A stretch of DNA of 28,391 nt from Leptospirillum sp. GTDB taxonomy: Bacteria > Nitrospirota > Leptospirillia > Leptospirillales > Leptospirillaceae. A program made the translations under genes and the position numbers. The stretch covers positions 1-28,391 of the forward strand of contig DAHWKF010000027.1 in the NCBI GenBank assembly GCA_027343785.1, in the 5' to 3' direction. The notes below the pieces were generated by a model. It had not been told where the DNA came from. It was given only the letters and a program-made list of their open reading frames with translations, and made no database searches. This document shows, piece by piece, positions 1 to 9,205 of this stretch. Each line of letters starts with the position of its first letter. The stretch's first letter is position 1.

Positions 1-153
1 TGCAGGGACGTCCCTTCCTTCCCTCCGACGCCTGACCCTCCTCATAAAAACCTCGACATCCTTTTCGGCTCTTCCCATGCCCAGATCTCCACAACCCCTC
101 CCGAGCCCTGAGTTTTTTCAGAAGGGGACCTGAGCAGATACAACCTCTTCGGG

Positions 154-693
154 TCAGTCTCTTTGTCGGGATTCGGCATCGTTGATCGTTGAAGTCCGGA
201 CAAGAAGGTAGTAGGAAAAAACGAGAATCAGAACAACCAAGACATACAATAGAAGATCAATGGTCTGATGGGAAAAAATATTGTTGGCAGATTTGGAATG
301 AAAGGAGGACTGGGCCTCAATCAAAAGAATTCTCCGGATGGAAGAAATAATCCCGATAATGATGAATGAGGCAATAGGAAATCTTCTTCGGGAAAGATAA
401 CTGAGCATAATCCATAACAGTTCAAGGATAATAACGACAAACAGCATGTCGTTGATCAACCCAAGGACCGAATCGATAGAGAGGTTTGTCAAGCTAACGG
501 CTGAATGCAAAAGAACAACGATGGCACCCGTCATCAGGAAGAATGCGACGAACAAGTGGATATAATCGTCCAGCCGAAGGAGGACGTTTCTGAGTTTCAG
601 GACGAAATTTTTGTGCATGTCTTTCGGATCATGCATGTCATGTGGATGGTCATGCGGACCCGAGGGAGAAACGGGAGGTGTGATTTCTGTCAA
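154..693 (-). CDS. PsiE-like small membrane protein
   Basis: This 179-residue protein resembles the phosphate-starvation-inducible PsiE family of small integral membrane proteins, whose biochemical role is unknown. Four hydrophobic segments are visible at about residues 43-65, 78-99, 106-120 and 146-164, with a basic stretch (SRRRF) between the second and third. The N-terminal tail (residues 14-27) carries five histidines along with Asp and Met, so it may bind metal; that is inference. The start is a TTG preceded by GGAGGG five bases upstream. It overlaps the gltX stop in a TTGA arrangement, so the two genes are probably translationally coupled. A later ATG at the MHDPKDM stretch is possible but less well supported. 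No phosphate-box operator was recognised. The family call rests on overall layout and is moderately sure. Confidence 0.72.
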   Translation of the reverse strand: MTEITPPVSPSGPHDHPHDMHDPKDMHKNFVLKLRNVLLRLDDYIHLFVAFFLMTGAIVVLLHSAVSLTNLSIDSVLGLINDMLFVVIILELLWIMLSYLSRRRFPIASFIIIGIISSIRRILLIEAQSSFHSKSANNIFSHQTIDLLLYVLVVLILVFSYYLLVRTSTINDAESRQRD

Positions 694-2114
694 GTTTGCC
701 CTCCAGCGATAAGAATCGCCCGCTTAATCCTTCTTATGGACTCCCGGGAGCCCAGAAGGAGAAGAACATCATAGATTCCCGGACTGATATGTTGTCCTGT
801 CAGGGCTGCCCGCAATGGTTGAGCCAATTGTGAAAGCTTCAATTCAAACCGGGTTCCTGTTTGATGAAAAATATGCTCCAGTGAAGGTTTGTTCCATTCA
901 GCCGTGTGTTCAAACTGATCAAGGAATGCCTGGAGGAGCGGGATATTGTCCTGGGTCAGTTGTTTCGACAGGACTTCTGGAGAAAACGTGAATTCCTGGT
1001 CCAAAAACGGGTGAATGGCGTCAGCAAGCTCCAGAAGTGTTCGTGAGCGGGATTTCCATTCTTCGACGATCCGAGGGAGATCCGGCCTGGTATCCGGCGG
1101 AATATAATCGATCGGATTATTGACCGGTTTCAAAAAAAATTTTACCCTCTCCGCAAGGTCCTGGGAAGGTGCGTTTCGTATATATTGCGCATTGAGCCAG
1201 AGCAATTTTTCCGGATTAAAGATGGCCGGAGAGGAGCCAACCTTGTCCAGGTCGAAATAATCGATCAACTCTTGTCGGGAAAAAATCTCCTGGTCCTTAT
1301 GTGACCAGCCCAGTCGGGCGATGTAATTGACCAGCGCCTCGGGAAGATAGCCCATGTCCCGGTAGGCCATCACCGATGTTGCCCCGTGGCGTTTCGACAG
1401 TTTGGCGCGGTCCGCTCCGTGTATCATCGGTATATGGGCAAAGCGGGGTAGAGGGGCGCCGAGGGCATCGAAAAGAGTGATCTGCCTGGGGGTATTGTTG
1501 ATATGGTCGTCTCCGCGGATGACGTGAGTTATCTTCATGTCGATATCATCGACAACAACAGCAAAGTTGTATGTCGGAAAACCGTCTGAGCGAATAATGA
1601 CCCAGTCGTCGAGAAGATTTCCGTTGAATCGCATGTTTCCGCGGATGAGGTCTGAAACGACGATTTCGGGAGTGTCCGGATTTTTGAAACGGATGACAAA
1701 AGGAGAACCGGGGTTGTCCGTCCGGGTTCGACAACGTCCGTCATACTTTGGCGGCTGCCCCTTAGCGACAGCCTCCTGCCTTCGGAGCTCGAGATCTTCA
1801 GGAGAACAAAAGCAACGATAGGCTTTTCCTTCCGCTAGCAGCCTGTCAGCAGTATTCTGGTACATCCCGAGACGTTTGGACTGAAAAAAGGGACCTTCAT
1901 CCCAATCGATAGACAACCATTCCAGTCCGTCAAAAATGGCCTGGATGGAATCCTGGGTCGAGCGTTCCCGGTCGGTGTCTTCAATACGCAGGATAAAAGT
2001 ACCTTTATGATGACGGGCAAACAGAAAATTGAACAGGGCGGTTCTGGCACCTCCCAGGTGAAGATGACCCGTGGGACTGGGCGCAAACCGTACGCGAAAA
2101 TCGGAAACTGTCAA
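690..2114 (-). CDS. gltX: Glutamyl-tRNA synthetase
   Basis: This class I aminoacyl-tRNA synthetase charges tRNA(Glu), or both tRNA(Glu) and tRNA(Gln) if non-discriminating, in the cytosol. The protein has the FAPSPTGHLHLGG signature with the HIGH-type motif at residues 19-22 and the KLSKR motif at about 238-242. It also has a CFC...C cluster (Cys101, Cys103, Cys128) typical of the zinc-binding insert of bacterial GluRS. The length of 474 residues is normal. I chose the TTG at 2114 because AGAGGA lies seven bases upstream and the conserved sequence begins right after it. The longer open frame to 2189 would add 25 residues with no family counterpart. The gene is followed by the overlapping psiE-like gene. 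Identity is secure; tRNA specificity cannot be told from the sequence alone. Confidence 0.96.
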   Translation of the reverse strand: MTVSDFRVRFAPSPTGHLHLGGARTALFNFLFARHHKGTFILRIEDTDRERSTQDSIQAIFDGLEWLSIDWDEGPFFQSKRLGMYQNTADRLLAEGKAYRCFCSPEDLELRRQEAVAKGQPPKYDGRCRTRTDNPGSPFVIRFKNPDTPEIVVSDLIRGNMRFNGNLLDDWVIIRSDGFPTYNFAVVVDDIDMKITHVIRGDDHINNTPRQITLFDALGAPLPRFAHIPMIHGADRAKLSKRHGATSVMAYRDMGYLPEALVNYIARLGWSHKDQEIFSRQELIDYFDLDKVGSSPAIFNPEKLLWLNAQYIRNAPSQDLAERVKFFLKPVNNPIDYIPPDTRPDLPRIVEEWKSRSRTLLELADAIHPFLDQEFTFSPEVLSKQLTQDNIPLLQAFLDQFEHTAEWNKPSLEHIFHQTGTRFELKLSQLAQPLRAALTGQHISPGIYDVLLLLGSRESIRRIKRAILIAGGQT

Positions 2115-2176
2115 ATGGATGTCCTCTGTTATGGTCAAGAAAGCAATTGTCACGACAAATTCATTTGCAAGTCTAT

Positions 2177-2196
2177 CATGTCCGGACATGTCCGGA
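2177..2196. repeat. Tandem CATGTCCGGA repeat containing a palindrome
   Basis: The ten-base unit CATGTCCGGA occurs twice in direct succession. The first fourteen bases, CATGTCCGGACATG, form a perfect palindrome. It lies 63 bp upstream of the gltX start in the divergent intergenic region, where an operator would be expected. Function is unknown. Confidence 0.6.
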
Positions 2197-2244
2197 AAAC
2201 GCGATCACCAGTAAAAGTTCATAAAAAGCCCGGAAGCTTGCCAT

Positions 2245-2265
2245 CATGATCGTGTGGCGATCATG
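2245..2265. repeat. Inverted repeat (8-bp arms) in the gltX/lipoprotein intergenic region
   Basis: Arms CATGATCG (2245... reading from the C) and CGATCATG flank the five-base loop TGTGG. The hairpin is not followed by a T-run on either strand, so it looks more like an operator or leader structure than a terminator. Confidence 0.5.
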
Positions 2266-2320
2266 TCTCCTGGGGGCTTTTCAGATTTTGATCCGTCTGA
2301 AATGGCTTAAAGACGTTGCA

Positions 2321-2350
2321 TTGTCTTTATATGGGAGCGGATCCTATACT
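2321..2350 (+). promoter_or_regulatory. Candidate sigma-70-type promoter for the lipoprotein-nadB-cbpA genes
   Basis: A -35-like TTGTCT (2321-2326) and a -10-like TATACT (2345-2350) are separated by 18 bp, about 80 bp upstream of the lipoprotein start. It is the best match I could find in this divergent region. It has not been tested against background expectation. Confidence 0.5.
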
Positions 2351-2431
2351 GTCAATTCCTGATGCGCCTTCAAAGATGAATGATGAGCCTGTTCCGTGGA
2401 AGACGGATCAGATTTATGGTCTGGGGAAAAC

Positions 2432-2971
2432 TTGAAGCTGAAAATCCTGTCAAAAGAACGTTCACTCTTGTCATGCGGATTGACTGCAACCTTTATCAGT
2501 TCAGTTCTTCTGATGTTTTTCGTGGCGGCATGCTCCGACACTGCCGAATTGACTCCGATCCAGAAATCCCTATATTCGGCTTGGACGATGGCGGACAAGA
2601 TGCGGGCGGCATACCGGACCAAGAAGGCGGACCCGATTGTGTCGATGGTCTCGCCGACTTTGGCCCAGCAATGGTCTCTCCAGAAAAAACTGAACGAACT
2701 GTTTCTGGGAATGGCGCAAACAAGCCTTCATCTCGAACTCGATTCGGGTGTCTGGGACGCGGACACCGGTACTGTGATCTATAAGGCCCATTGGACATTT
2801 ACAGGGGTCATTAGCCTGGGAGGGCCCAAGCTTTTCAAGACGGGAGAATGTCGGCTATGGATCCGGTTGGGGGAAAACGGAGCCCCATCTACTATCGAGA
2901 GGGTTGTGGGGGATAACTTTTTTCTGATTTCCTTGCCCAAGCAAAAAATTCCCGCAAACGGAGGAACGTGA
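2432..2971 (+). CDS. Putative lipoprotein, function unknown
   Basis: I do not recognise a family for this 179-residue protein. Its N-terminus is a lipoprotein-type signal: a basic stretch (KLKILSKER), a hydrophobic segment and a VAAC lipobox with the candidate lipidated Cys34. The mature part is rich in short beta-prone stretches and aromatic residues, so a small periplasmic fold is likely. The chosen start is a TTG with GGGG five bases upstream. A GTG at 2396 in the same frame would add twelve residues before the basic region. It ends six bases before nadB, suggesting co-transcription, yet no functional link to NAD synthesis is evident. The gene looks real because the signal peptide, spacing and reading frame all agree; the function is open. 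Confidence 0.7.
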   Translation: MKLKILSKERSLLSCGLTATFISSVLLMFFVAACSDTAELTPIQKSLYSAWTMADKMRAAYRTKKADPIVSMVSPTLAQQWSLQKKLNELFLGMAQTSLHLELDSGVWDADTGTVIYKAHWTFTGVISLGGPKLFKTGECRLWIRLGENGAPSTIERVVGDNFFLISLPKQKIPANGGT

Positions 2972-2977
2972 CGAGAT

Positions 2978-4519
2978 ATGGAGTCACTAGCAGTTGACTA
3001 TCTGGTCATTGGAGGAGGAATAGCCGGGTTTCAGGCCGTTTTGAGCCTGCTTCCCCACGGGCCGGCCATGCTTGTCTCGAAGGGACCCCTTTCTTCGGGA
3101 AGCTCCTATTTTGCACAAGGAGGCCTGGCGCTGCCCTGGGGCTTCACGGAGAGTGATATAGAAAGTCATGTTCAGGATACTATTCTTGCCGGGGCGGGGT
3201 TGTGTGATCCCGATGCTGTCCGGACCATTGTATCCGGAGGGGAAGAAGCGTTCGAAAGCCTGTTGCGGTACGGGGTGCCTTTTGACAGGGATAAAAACGG
3301 CCAGTTTCGGACAACCCGCGAGGCGGCCCATGCACGGCCGAGAATCGTCCACGCCGGAGGCGACAGGACCGGTGCCATCATTTTGAAAAGTTTGGCCGAT
3401 GCTGCATTCAGGCAGCCGCATTTCAGGTTCCTGTCCCCCTATCAGCTCTACCAATTCCGCAAGGACAGCGAAGGGAATATTCAGGGAGCGTATTTTCTGG
3501 GAGAGCGGGACTCTGATCTTCTTGAGATCAGGGCGAAGGCTGTCATTCTGGCGACGGGGGGAGCGGGGTCATTGTTTCTCCGGACGACAAATCCGCGGTT
3601 TCAGCGGGGAGATGGTGTCAGCGTAGCGTATAGGGCGGGTTGTGAAATAGAACGGATGGCCTACTACCAGTTCCATCCTACGGTTCTGGATTTGCCCGGG
3701 ACCCAGCCATTTCTACTGACTGAGGCCATGAGGGGAGAAGGCGCCTACTTGCTGGACAGCAAGGGGGACCGGTTCATGTTCAAATATCATCCTGAAGGGG
3801 AACTGGCTCCCAGAGATGTCGTGGCCCGTGCTCTGTGGATTGAGCTGACATCCGACAAGCAGCAACAGATTACCTTGTCTGTCGGTCATTTGCCCAAAGG
3901 ATTTGTCAGAAAAAGATTCCCGCAGGTTTATGGCCATCTCAAGGAACTGGGAATCGATCTTGAAACGACCCCTGTTCCGGTCAGGCCAGCCGCCCATTTC
4001 CAGATGGGCGGAATCCGTACCGACCTGGACGGGCGGACGGGTATCAAGGGTTTATGGGCGATCGGAGAAGTGGCCAGCGTTCGGGTACACGGTGCCAATC
4101 GTCTCGCTTCGAATTCATTGCTTGAAGCCCTGGTGATGGGAAGAAGGATTGTCGAGTCGGTCGTTTCGGAGTCGTCCGAGCACTTCCCGCCAAAAACGTC
4201 AACGACGGACGGAAAGAAGATTGAGGAGATGATCCTTCCCGAATTTTCCGGAGAGGAGTCCTGGTCCGCTCTTAAGACAATGTTATGGGAAAGCGCCGGT
4301 ATTGTCCGTACAATCAGGAGAGTCCGTCAAGGACTGGATTGGGTGGAAGAAAACCTGGCCGGCACGAAAGGACCGGTTCATGGATCCAGATTCGCCTATG
4401 CCAATGGCCTTCTTGCATCCAAGCTCATTTTGCAGGATATCCTGACATCCCCTGTGACGGGCGCCAACTGTGTGTTGTTTGGCCCGGAAGCGGGAATAGT
4501 GGAGTCTGAAAGATCATGA
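2978..4519 (+). CDS. nadB: L-aspartate oxidase
   Basis: This FAD enzyme oxidises L-aspartate to iminoaspartate, the first step of de novo NAD synthesis, which NadA then condenses with dihydroxyacetone phosphate. The 513-residue protein starts with an FAD-binding Rossmann motif (VIGGGIAG, residues 10-17). It carries the [10 protein letters not shown] segment (residues 42-51) and the [15 protein letters not shown] region (residues 118-132) typical of the succinate dehydrogenase/fumarate reductase flavoprotein superfamily. The C-terminal FAD-contact block includes [10 protein letters not shown] and [14 protein letters not shown], which favours NadB over SdhA. Length is close to the usual 520-540 residues. 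The stop overlaps the start of the DnaJ-like gene by four bases (ATGA). No nadA or nadC is adjacent; NadA must lie elsewhere. Confidence 0.95.
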   Translation: MESLAVDYLVIGGGIAGFQAVLSLLPHGPAMLVSKGPLSSGSSYFAQGGLALPWGFTESDIESHVQDTILAGAGLCDPDAVRTIVSGGEEAFESLLRYGVPFDRDKNGQFRTTREAAHARPRIVHAGGDRTGAIILKSLADAAFRQPHFRFLSPYQLYQFRKDSEGNIQGAYFLGERDSDLLEIRAKAVILATGGAGSLFLRTTNPRFQRGDGVSVAYRAGCEIERMAYYQFHPTVLDLPGTQPFLLTEAMRGEGAYLLDSKGDRFMFKYHPEGELAPRDVVARALWIELTSDKQQQITLSVGHLPKGFVRKRFPQVYGHLKELGIDLETTPVPVRPAAHFQMGGIRTDLDGRTGIKGLWAIGEVASVRVHGANRLASNSLLEALVMGRRIVESVVSESSEHFPPKTSTTDGKKIEEMILPEFSGEESWSALKTMLWESAGIVRTIRRVRQGLDWVEENLAGTKGPVHGSRFAYANGLLASKLILQDILTSPVTGANCVLFGPEAGIVESERS

Positions 4520-5373
4520 ATGCCGATTATTATGCGTTGTTGGGTCTCAAGAAAAATGCGACGGAAGATGAAATCAAGAAAGCTTATAGGAAACTGGCCC
4601 GCAAATTTCATCCGGATTTGAATCCGGGAAATAAATCCTCCGAACAGAAATTCAAGGAAATCAATCAAGCTTATGAAGTACTTTCCGACCCGACAAAAAG
4701 GAGAGAATACGATCTGGAACTGGAAGCGGGTTCGCGGCAAGGCCAGCGTCCATCTCCTGGGCCCGGGGGCCCGGGAAGAGGGTTCGAGGGATTCGGAGGT
4801 GATGAATCCTTTTTCTGGGATTTGTTCGGGGGGCCCAGGGGAGGAACAAACCGTTCGGTGACGACTGTCCGGCTGACGCTCTCGTTGGCTGAAGCGGCGC
4901 GGGGGACGACGAAATCCATGACTCTCCAGGGAGATACGGGCAAGGCGGAAACGGTGTCGATCAAGATTCCTCCAGGTGCCGAGGAGGGAATGGGGTTTGA
5001 GGTTTCTGCCCCGTCACTGGGGAAGAACCGCATATTACATGTCGTGGTCGAAAACGTTCTTCCGGATCCCCGGTTTGAGAGGCGGGGAGTGGATGTGTAT
5101 TCAGATCTGCGCGTCACTGTTCCGGATTTGTATTTTGGGACAACGGCCAATATTGCCACCCTGGATGGAGAGACAAAAGTTCGGATCCCTCCGGGATCCC
5201 AGGGGGGGCAGACCCTTCGTCTCAAGGAAAAAGGCATCCACTCTTCTTTTGAAGGAATCCGGGGACATCATTACATCCGTCTGATTCCAGTGATTCCGGA
5301 AAAAAAATCAGAAAAACTGGATGCTCTCATGCGACAAATGGAGGCTTTTTACGGGAAGGGCGCGCAGAAATAA
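4516..5373 (+). CDS. cbpA: DnaJ-class co-chaperone, CbpA type
   Basis: This 285-residue protein is a type II J-domain protein that would stimulate the ATPase of DnaK. The J-domain occupies about residues 4-68 with HPD at 32-34. It is followed by a Gly/Pro-rich linker (about 73-115) and then two beta-rich substrate-binding domains, without the four CxxCxGxG zinc repeats of DnaJ proper. That layout matches CbpA/DjlA-like co-chaperones. The start ATG overlaps the nadB stop (ATGA). The next gene is a CbpM/HspR-like protein, the usual partner or regulator of CbpA, and ClpB follows, which supports a protein-quality-control role. The symbol cbpA is by layout and neighbour; the exact orthology is not proven. 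Confidence 0.9.
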   Translation: MNADYYALLGLKKNATEDEIKKAYRKLARKFHPDLNPGNKSSEQKFKEINQAYEVLSDPTKRREYDLELEAGSRQGQRPSPGPGGPGRGFEGFGGDESFFWDLFGGPRGGTNRSVTTVRLTLSLAEAARGTTKSMTLQGDTGKAETVSIKIPPGAEEGMGFEVSAPSLGKNRILHVVVENVLPDPRFERRGVDVYSDLRVTVPDLYFGTTANIATLDGETKVRIPPGSQGGQTLRLKEKGIHSSFEGIRGHHYIRLIPVIPEKKSEKLDALMRQMEAFYGKGAQK

Positions 5374-5385
5374 GGGAGTGATGTG

Positions 5386-5721
5386 ATGTTTCACTATGAA
5401 TCGGAAATATGGGTATCGAGGAACATGTCCATTCCCGATCATGAGGTTTCCACGGACTGGGTCCTCCAGCATTTTTCTCTTCCCAGGAGGGAGTTACGTG
5501 TTCTGGTCAACGAGGGATTTGTCACCCCGGTCGAAAAGGAGGGACAGGAGTTTTTCGATTCGTCGGCGCTGAAAACGATCGCTCTCGTTCTGGTTTTAAG
5601 AAGGGAAATGGGAGTCAATTTGGCAGGGATCGAAATTATCCTGCATCTCAAGAAACAAATTCACTGGCACCTTTCCCGCGCCCACAGACGAAACAGGATT
5701 CCGGATTGGGAGCAGGACTAG
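5386..5721 (+). CDS. MerR-family HspR/CbpM-like regulator
   Basis: This 111-residue protein has a winged-helix MerR-type N-terminus (about residues 20-70) followed by the GVNLAGIEIILHL stretch. That stretch is characteristic of HspR and of the CbpM chaperone modulator. HspR represses heat-shock genes at HAIR operators, whereas CbpM binds the CbpA J-domain and inhibits it. The sequence does not decide between them; adjacency to a CbpA-type gene fits CbpM, and adjacency to clpB fits HspR. The start was set at ATG 5386 because AGGGAG lies seven bases upstream. GTG 5383 is possible, and an internal ATG preceded by GAGGAAC would shorten the protein by about ten residues. No second regulator is nearby. 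Confidence 0.78.
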   Translation: MFHYESEIWVSRNMSIPDHEVSTDWVLQHFSLPRRELRVLVNEGFVTPVEKEGQEFFDSSALKTIALVLVLRREMGVNLAGIEIILHLKKQIHWHLSRAHRRNRIPDWEQD

Positions 5722-5941
5722 GATATGTTCCAAAAGCCTCTATTGTCATGCTCATAAAGTCTTGAATGCCTCTTGCAGAACGTTCTTTCCGTCTTGATAT
5801 TTTTCTTTCCGCCTTCGCCATGGATCGGTCTATCGTTTTTCGAAACGGAAAACATGATCTTTTGGGCCCGGCGTGGACGGAAAACCTGTGATAGATTTTG
5901 ATCGAAAAGGTCTGTTTTGAAAATTGGAAGGAGGATGAGGG
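5722..5941. other. Intergenic region before clpB
   Basis: The 220-bp gap is AT-rich. Its last part holds the clpB ribosome-binding site (GGAAGGAGG). I looked for CIRCE, HAIR and a sigma-32-type promoter and found no convincing match. A CTTGAAT half-site near 5760 lacks its partner arm. Confidence 0.4.
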
Positions 5942-8536
5942 ATGAATCTCGAAAAGCTGACGATCAAATCGCAGGAAGCGCTGCAGACTGCCGTCGATAA
6001 TGCAAGACGAAAGGGGAACACACAAGTCGAGCCCCTTCATCTTCTGCTTGCCCTTCTTGGGCAAAAAGATGGGGTCGTGTTCCCCGTCCTGCAGAAAATT
6101 GGCGTCGACATCAATCTTTTGCAGAAAAAAGTGGAAGAACAGTTGTCCCTTTTACCATCTGTCAGCGGTTCAGGAGCCCAATCGGGACCTTATCTCTCAA
6201 AAAGACTTTCGGATTTGCTGGACAAGGCTGAGGAAGAGACAAAAGCCTTCAAGGATGATTATGTCAGTACAGAGCATCTGTTTCTGGCGTTTTCCGATTT
6301 TGGTGGCACCGAAGAAAAGCTTCTCCGGTCCAATGGCCTTGACAGGGAAAAAATACTGAGAGCATTGACAGAAGTTCGCGGAAACCAGAGGGTGACCGAC
6401 CAGAATCCGGAAGACAAATACCAGGCGCTTTCCAAGTTTGGACGTGATCTGACGGAAATGGCCCGATCCAACAAGCTCGATCCGGTGATCGGGAGAGACG
6501 AGGAGATTCGTCGCGTTATCCAGGTTCTGTCCAGAAGGACAAAAAACAACCCCGTTCTGATCGGTGATCCGGGTGTCGGAAAAACGGCCATTGTCGAGGG
6601 TCTTGCCCAGAGGATTGTTTCGGGAGACGTTCCGGAAGGTTTGAAGGACAAGACTGTATTTCAGCTTGATTTGGGGTCGTTGATTGCCGGAGCGAAATAT
6701 CGGGGGGATTTTGAGGAAAGACTGAAGGCTGTGCTCAAGGAAGTGACCGGTTCGGAAGGGAAAATCATCCTTTTCATCGACGAGCTTCACACCATCGTGC
6801 GCGCCGGCGCTGTGGAGGGAGGGGCGATGGATGCCTCAAACCTTCTCAAGCCGGCGTTGGCCCGGGGAGAGTTGCGCGCGATTGGCGCCACAACCCTGGA
6901 TGAATATCGGGAAAACATCGAAAAAGACGCCGCGCTGGAAAGACGCTTCCAGCCAGTTTTTGTCGGGGAACCCTCTATTGAGGATACGATCGCGATATTG
7001 CGGGGATTGAAGGAAAAATACGAAATCCATCACGGTGTGAGGATTCGGGATTCGGCGATTATTGCCGCGGCCACACTTTCCCACCGGTATATTACGGGAA
7101 GATTCCTCCCCGACAAGGCGATCGATCTGATTGATGAGGCGGCGAGCCAGTTGCGTGTGGCGATCGACAGCCTTCCGAAGGAGCTTGATGAAGTTGACCG
7201 AAAGATCCGCCAGCTTGAAATTGAAAAAATGGCCCTCTCCCGGGAAGAGGACCCCGAATCCCAGGGTAAACGCCAGGAAGTCGAGAATGAACTCGAAACA
7301 CTGAAGTCCCGTTTTGCCACTCTAAAAGTGCAATGGGACAACGAAAAGAAAAAAATTCAGGATATCCAGCAACTGAAAGTCCAGATCGAGGAAGCCCGCC
7401 AGAATGCCGAATTGGCGATCAGGGAAGGACATTACGACAAGGCTTCGGAAATCCAGTACAGTCGTATTCCGGAACTGCAAAAAAAATTGGCCGACGCCCA
7501 GTCCGGGCTTGAAGGTGAAAGTCACGGCAACCGTTTACTCAAGGAAGAAGTCGGAGAAGACGATATCGCCGAAGTGATTTCAAGATGGACCGGAATTCCG
7601 GTTTCACGCATGCTGGAAGGTGAGGTCCAGAAGCTTTTGCATATGGAAGAGCGTCTGGCGGAACGGGTTGTGGGTCAAAAAGAAGCTCTCGAAGCGGTGT
7701 CCAATGCCATCAGAAGAGCGAGAGCCGGAATTCAGGACCCGAATCGTCCTCTGGGTTCGTTTTTCTTTCTGGGACCCACCGGTGTCGGCAAAACGGAGTT
7801 GGCCAAGAGTCTGGCCGTATTCCTCTTTGACAGCGATCAGGCCATGACGCGCATAGACATGTCGGAGTATATGGAAAAACACGCGGTTTCCCGATTGATC
7901 GGAGCGCCTCCCGGCTATGTGGGCTATGAGGAAGGAGGTCAGCTGACAGAAGCGGTCAGAAGGCGCCCCTTTTCCGTTATCCTTCTTGACGAAATAGAGA
8001 AAGCCCATCCGGATGTTTTCAATATTCTTCTCCAGGTACTGGATGATGGACGATTGACGGATGGCCAGGGACGTGTCGTCAGCTTCCGGAACACTGTGAT
8101 CATCATGACATCCAATGTCGGGTCGGACATTATTCGGGAAAGGGCGGGGCTGGATGAGGATGAAACCCGGAAAAAGGTTCAGGACGTTCTGGCGAAAACT
8201 TTCCGGCCGGAGTTTTTGAACCGGATAGACGATATTATCGTTTTTCACCCGCTGACCCGTCATGAAATAGCCAGGATTGTGGAAATCCAGCTGAAGGATG
8301 TCAACCGGCGCCTCAGGGACCAGGGACTGGATATAGAAATGACGCAGTCTGCCGAAGATGAGCTGACGCATGTGGGATACGATCCGGTTTATGGGGCACG
8401 TCCTCTCAAGCGGGCCATCCAGAACTATGTACTGAATCCTCTGGCACAGAAAATCCTCTCTGGAGGGTTTGAAAAGGGGAAGAAAATCATCGTCGACTGG
8501 GACGGATCAGAATTCCGGTTCAGGAGCGAAGGATGA
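5942..8536 (+). CDS. clpB: ATP-dependent disaggregase ClpB
   Basis: ClpB is a hexameric AAA+ chaperone that threads aggregated proteins through its pore together with DnaK/DnaJ. The 864-residue protein has the Clp N-domain (about 1-150) and NBD1 with Walker A GDPGVGKT (208-215) and Walker B ILFIDE (276-281). A coiled-coil middle domain (about 405-530) separates these from NBD2 with Walker A GPTGVGKT (611-618) and LLDE (681-684). Pore loops KYRGD in NBD1 and GYVGYEEGG in NBD2 are present. The middle domain separates it from ClpA/ClpC, and there is no ClpP-binding loop evident. After HTIV in NBD1 the usual GAG...EGAMD segment reads [11 protein letters not shown], a Gly-to-Arg change with one extra Gly. 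The stop overlaps the next gene by four bases. Confidence 0.97.
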   Translation: MNLEKLTIKSQEALQTAVDNARRKGNTQVEPLHLLLALLGQKDGVVFPVLQKIGVDINLLQKKVEEQLSLLPSVSGSGAQSGPYLSKRLSDLLDKAEEETKAFKDDYVSTEHLFLAFSDFGGTEEKLLRSNGLDREKILRALTEVRGNQRVTDQNPEDKYQALSKFGRDLTEMARSNKLDPVIGRDEEIRRVIQVLSRRTKNNPVLIGDPGVGKTAIVEGLAQRIVSGDVPEGLKDKTVFQLDLGSLIAGAKYRGDFEERLKAVLKEVTGSEGKIILFIDELHTIVRAGAVEGGAMDASNLLKPALARGELRAIGATTLDEYRENIEKDAALERRFQPVFVGEPSIEDTIAILRGLKEKYEIHHGVRIRDSAIIAAATLSHRYITGRFLPDKAIDLIDEAASQLRVAIDSLPKELDEVDRKIRQLEIEKMALSREEDPESQGKRQEVENELETLKSRFATLKVQWDNEKKKIQDIQQLKVQIEEARQNAELAIREGHYDKASEIQYSRIPELQKKLADAQSGLEGESHGNRLLKEEVGEDDIAEVISRWTGIPVSRMLEGEVQKLLHMEERLAERVVGQKEALEAVSNAIRRARAGIQDPNRPLGSFFFLGPTGVGKTELAKSLAVFLFDSDQAMTRIDMSEYMEKHAVSRLIGAPPGYVGYEEGGQLTEAVRRRPFSVILLDEIEKAHPDVFNILLQVLDDGRLTDGQGRVVSFRNTVIIMTSNVGSDIIRERAGLDEDETRKKVQDVLAKTFRPEFLNRIDDIIVFHPLTRHEIARIVEIQLKDVNRRLRDQGLDIEMTQSAEDELTHVGYDPVYGARPLKRAIQNYVLNPLAQKILSGGFEKGKKIIVDWDGSEFRFRSEG

Positions 8537-9081
8537 TCGATCCCTCTATGCTTTCGACAACACGAAGATCATTAGCCGCATCGGATGAAGTTGTCCAGGT
8601 TATGACCCGTTCGGAAGAACTGTTTGCCAAAATCGTTGAAATAGGCCAGGTTTCTCCGTATCGTCATTTCAGAAGAACCGGAGCGGAAGAGGAGGGTGTT
8701 CCCGGGGGCGTGATGCTGGTCGACACGGGGACGATGGAAATCAGTAGCAGAAAATTAAATTCGGGGGAAGGGGTGTTGGTTCTCGGAAAAGGGGATGCCC
8801 TGCTTCAGCAGTGGAAAAAATTTCTGGATTTGAGAGTGTCCGGAGAATGTTCTCCCGATGGATTTGAAGAATTTTTGCGACTCAGGGTGAGAGAAGCTCT
8901 TCAGCGATCGTGTACTTGGCCTGGGGGCGCATATGACTTTTTCCAGGGGATCCTGTCATCGGTATTGATTTCCGAAGCCCTCGACCTGACGGGAGGAAAT
9001 CGTCAGAAAACAGCGCAGGTTCTGGGGATCAGCCGCACGACACTCAGAAACCGGATGCAAGAAAAAAGTGAGTTGAAGTAG
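8533..9081 (+). CDS. Fis-like DNA-binding protein with unknown N-terminal domain
   Basis: The last 55 or so residues of this 182-residue protein match the Fis/NtrC C-terminal helix-turn-helix. They include [31 protein letters not shown] in pattern, with the GGNRQKTA turn and the recognition helix SRTTLRNRM. The first 120 residues match no domain I can name; there is no receiver Asp pocket and no AAA+ sigma-54 activation module. It therefore cannot act like NtrC and may be a nucleoid-type or local regulator. The start ATG overlaps the clpB stop (ATGA), so it is made with ClpB and may respond to stress. A coordinate-neighbouring HU gene strengthens a chromosome-architecture theme. The HTH call is firm; the regulon is unknown. 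Confidence 0.8.
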   Translation: MIDPSMLSTTRRSLAASDEVVQVMTRSEELFAKIVEIGQVSPYRHFRRTGAEEEGVPGGVMLVDTGTMEISSRKLNSGEGVLVLGKGDALLQQWKKFLDLRVSGECSPDGFEEFLRLRVREALQRSCTWPGGAYDFFQGILSSVLISEALDLTGGNRQKTAQVLGISRTTLRNRMQEKSELK

Positions 9082-9120
9082 GGTAAAAAGGATTTCTTTT
9101 TAGGATGATTTCACCTCCCT

Positions 9121-9150
9121 CTTGACAGAATGGCAAGTCAAGTGTATTTT
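9121..9150 (+). promoter_or_regulatory. HU gene promoter with overlapping inverted repeat
   Basis: A perfect TTGACA (9122-9127) is followed after 17 bp by TATTTT (9145-9150). CTTGAC (9121-9126) and GTCAAG (9137-9142) form an inverted repeat with a 10-bp spacer across the -35 element and spacer. The geometry recalls the HspR HAIR site (CTTGAG-N9-CTCAAG) but with one different base per arm and one extra spacer base. Confidence 0.6.
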
Positions 9151-9205
9151 CCGGTAGGTAGTTTTCATAACCTGACTATATTCAGGGAAAAAGGAGGTGG
9201 ATTAA

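Noticed and set aside
1..78. Possible minus-strand gene starts at 78 or 45 (the latter with GAGG upstream) running off the left edge
   Set aside because: Only 15-26 codons are visible, two frames are open and no family can be recognised.
2190..2249. Longer gltX frame and overlapping plus-strand open frame upstream of gltX
   Set aside because: The added residues have no counterpart in GluRS, and the plus-strand frame is a shadow without a ribosome-binding site.
5758..5785. HAIR or sigma-32-type site before clpB
   Set aside because: A CTTGAAT half-site exists, but there is no matching second arm and no CCCCAT-like -10 box.
5648..6064. Minus-strand open frame over the clpB upstream region
   Set aside because: It overlaps the start of clpB, lacks a recognisable family and has no supporting context.
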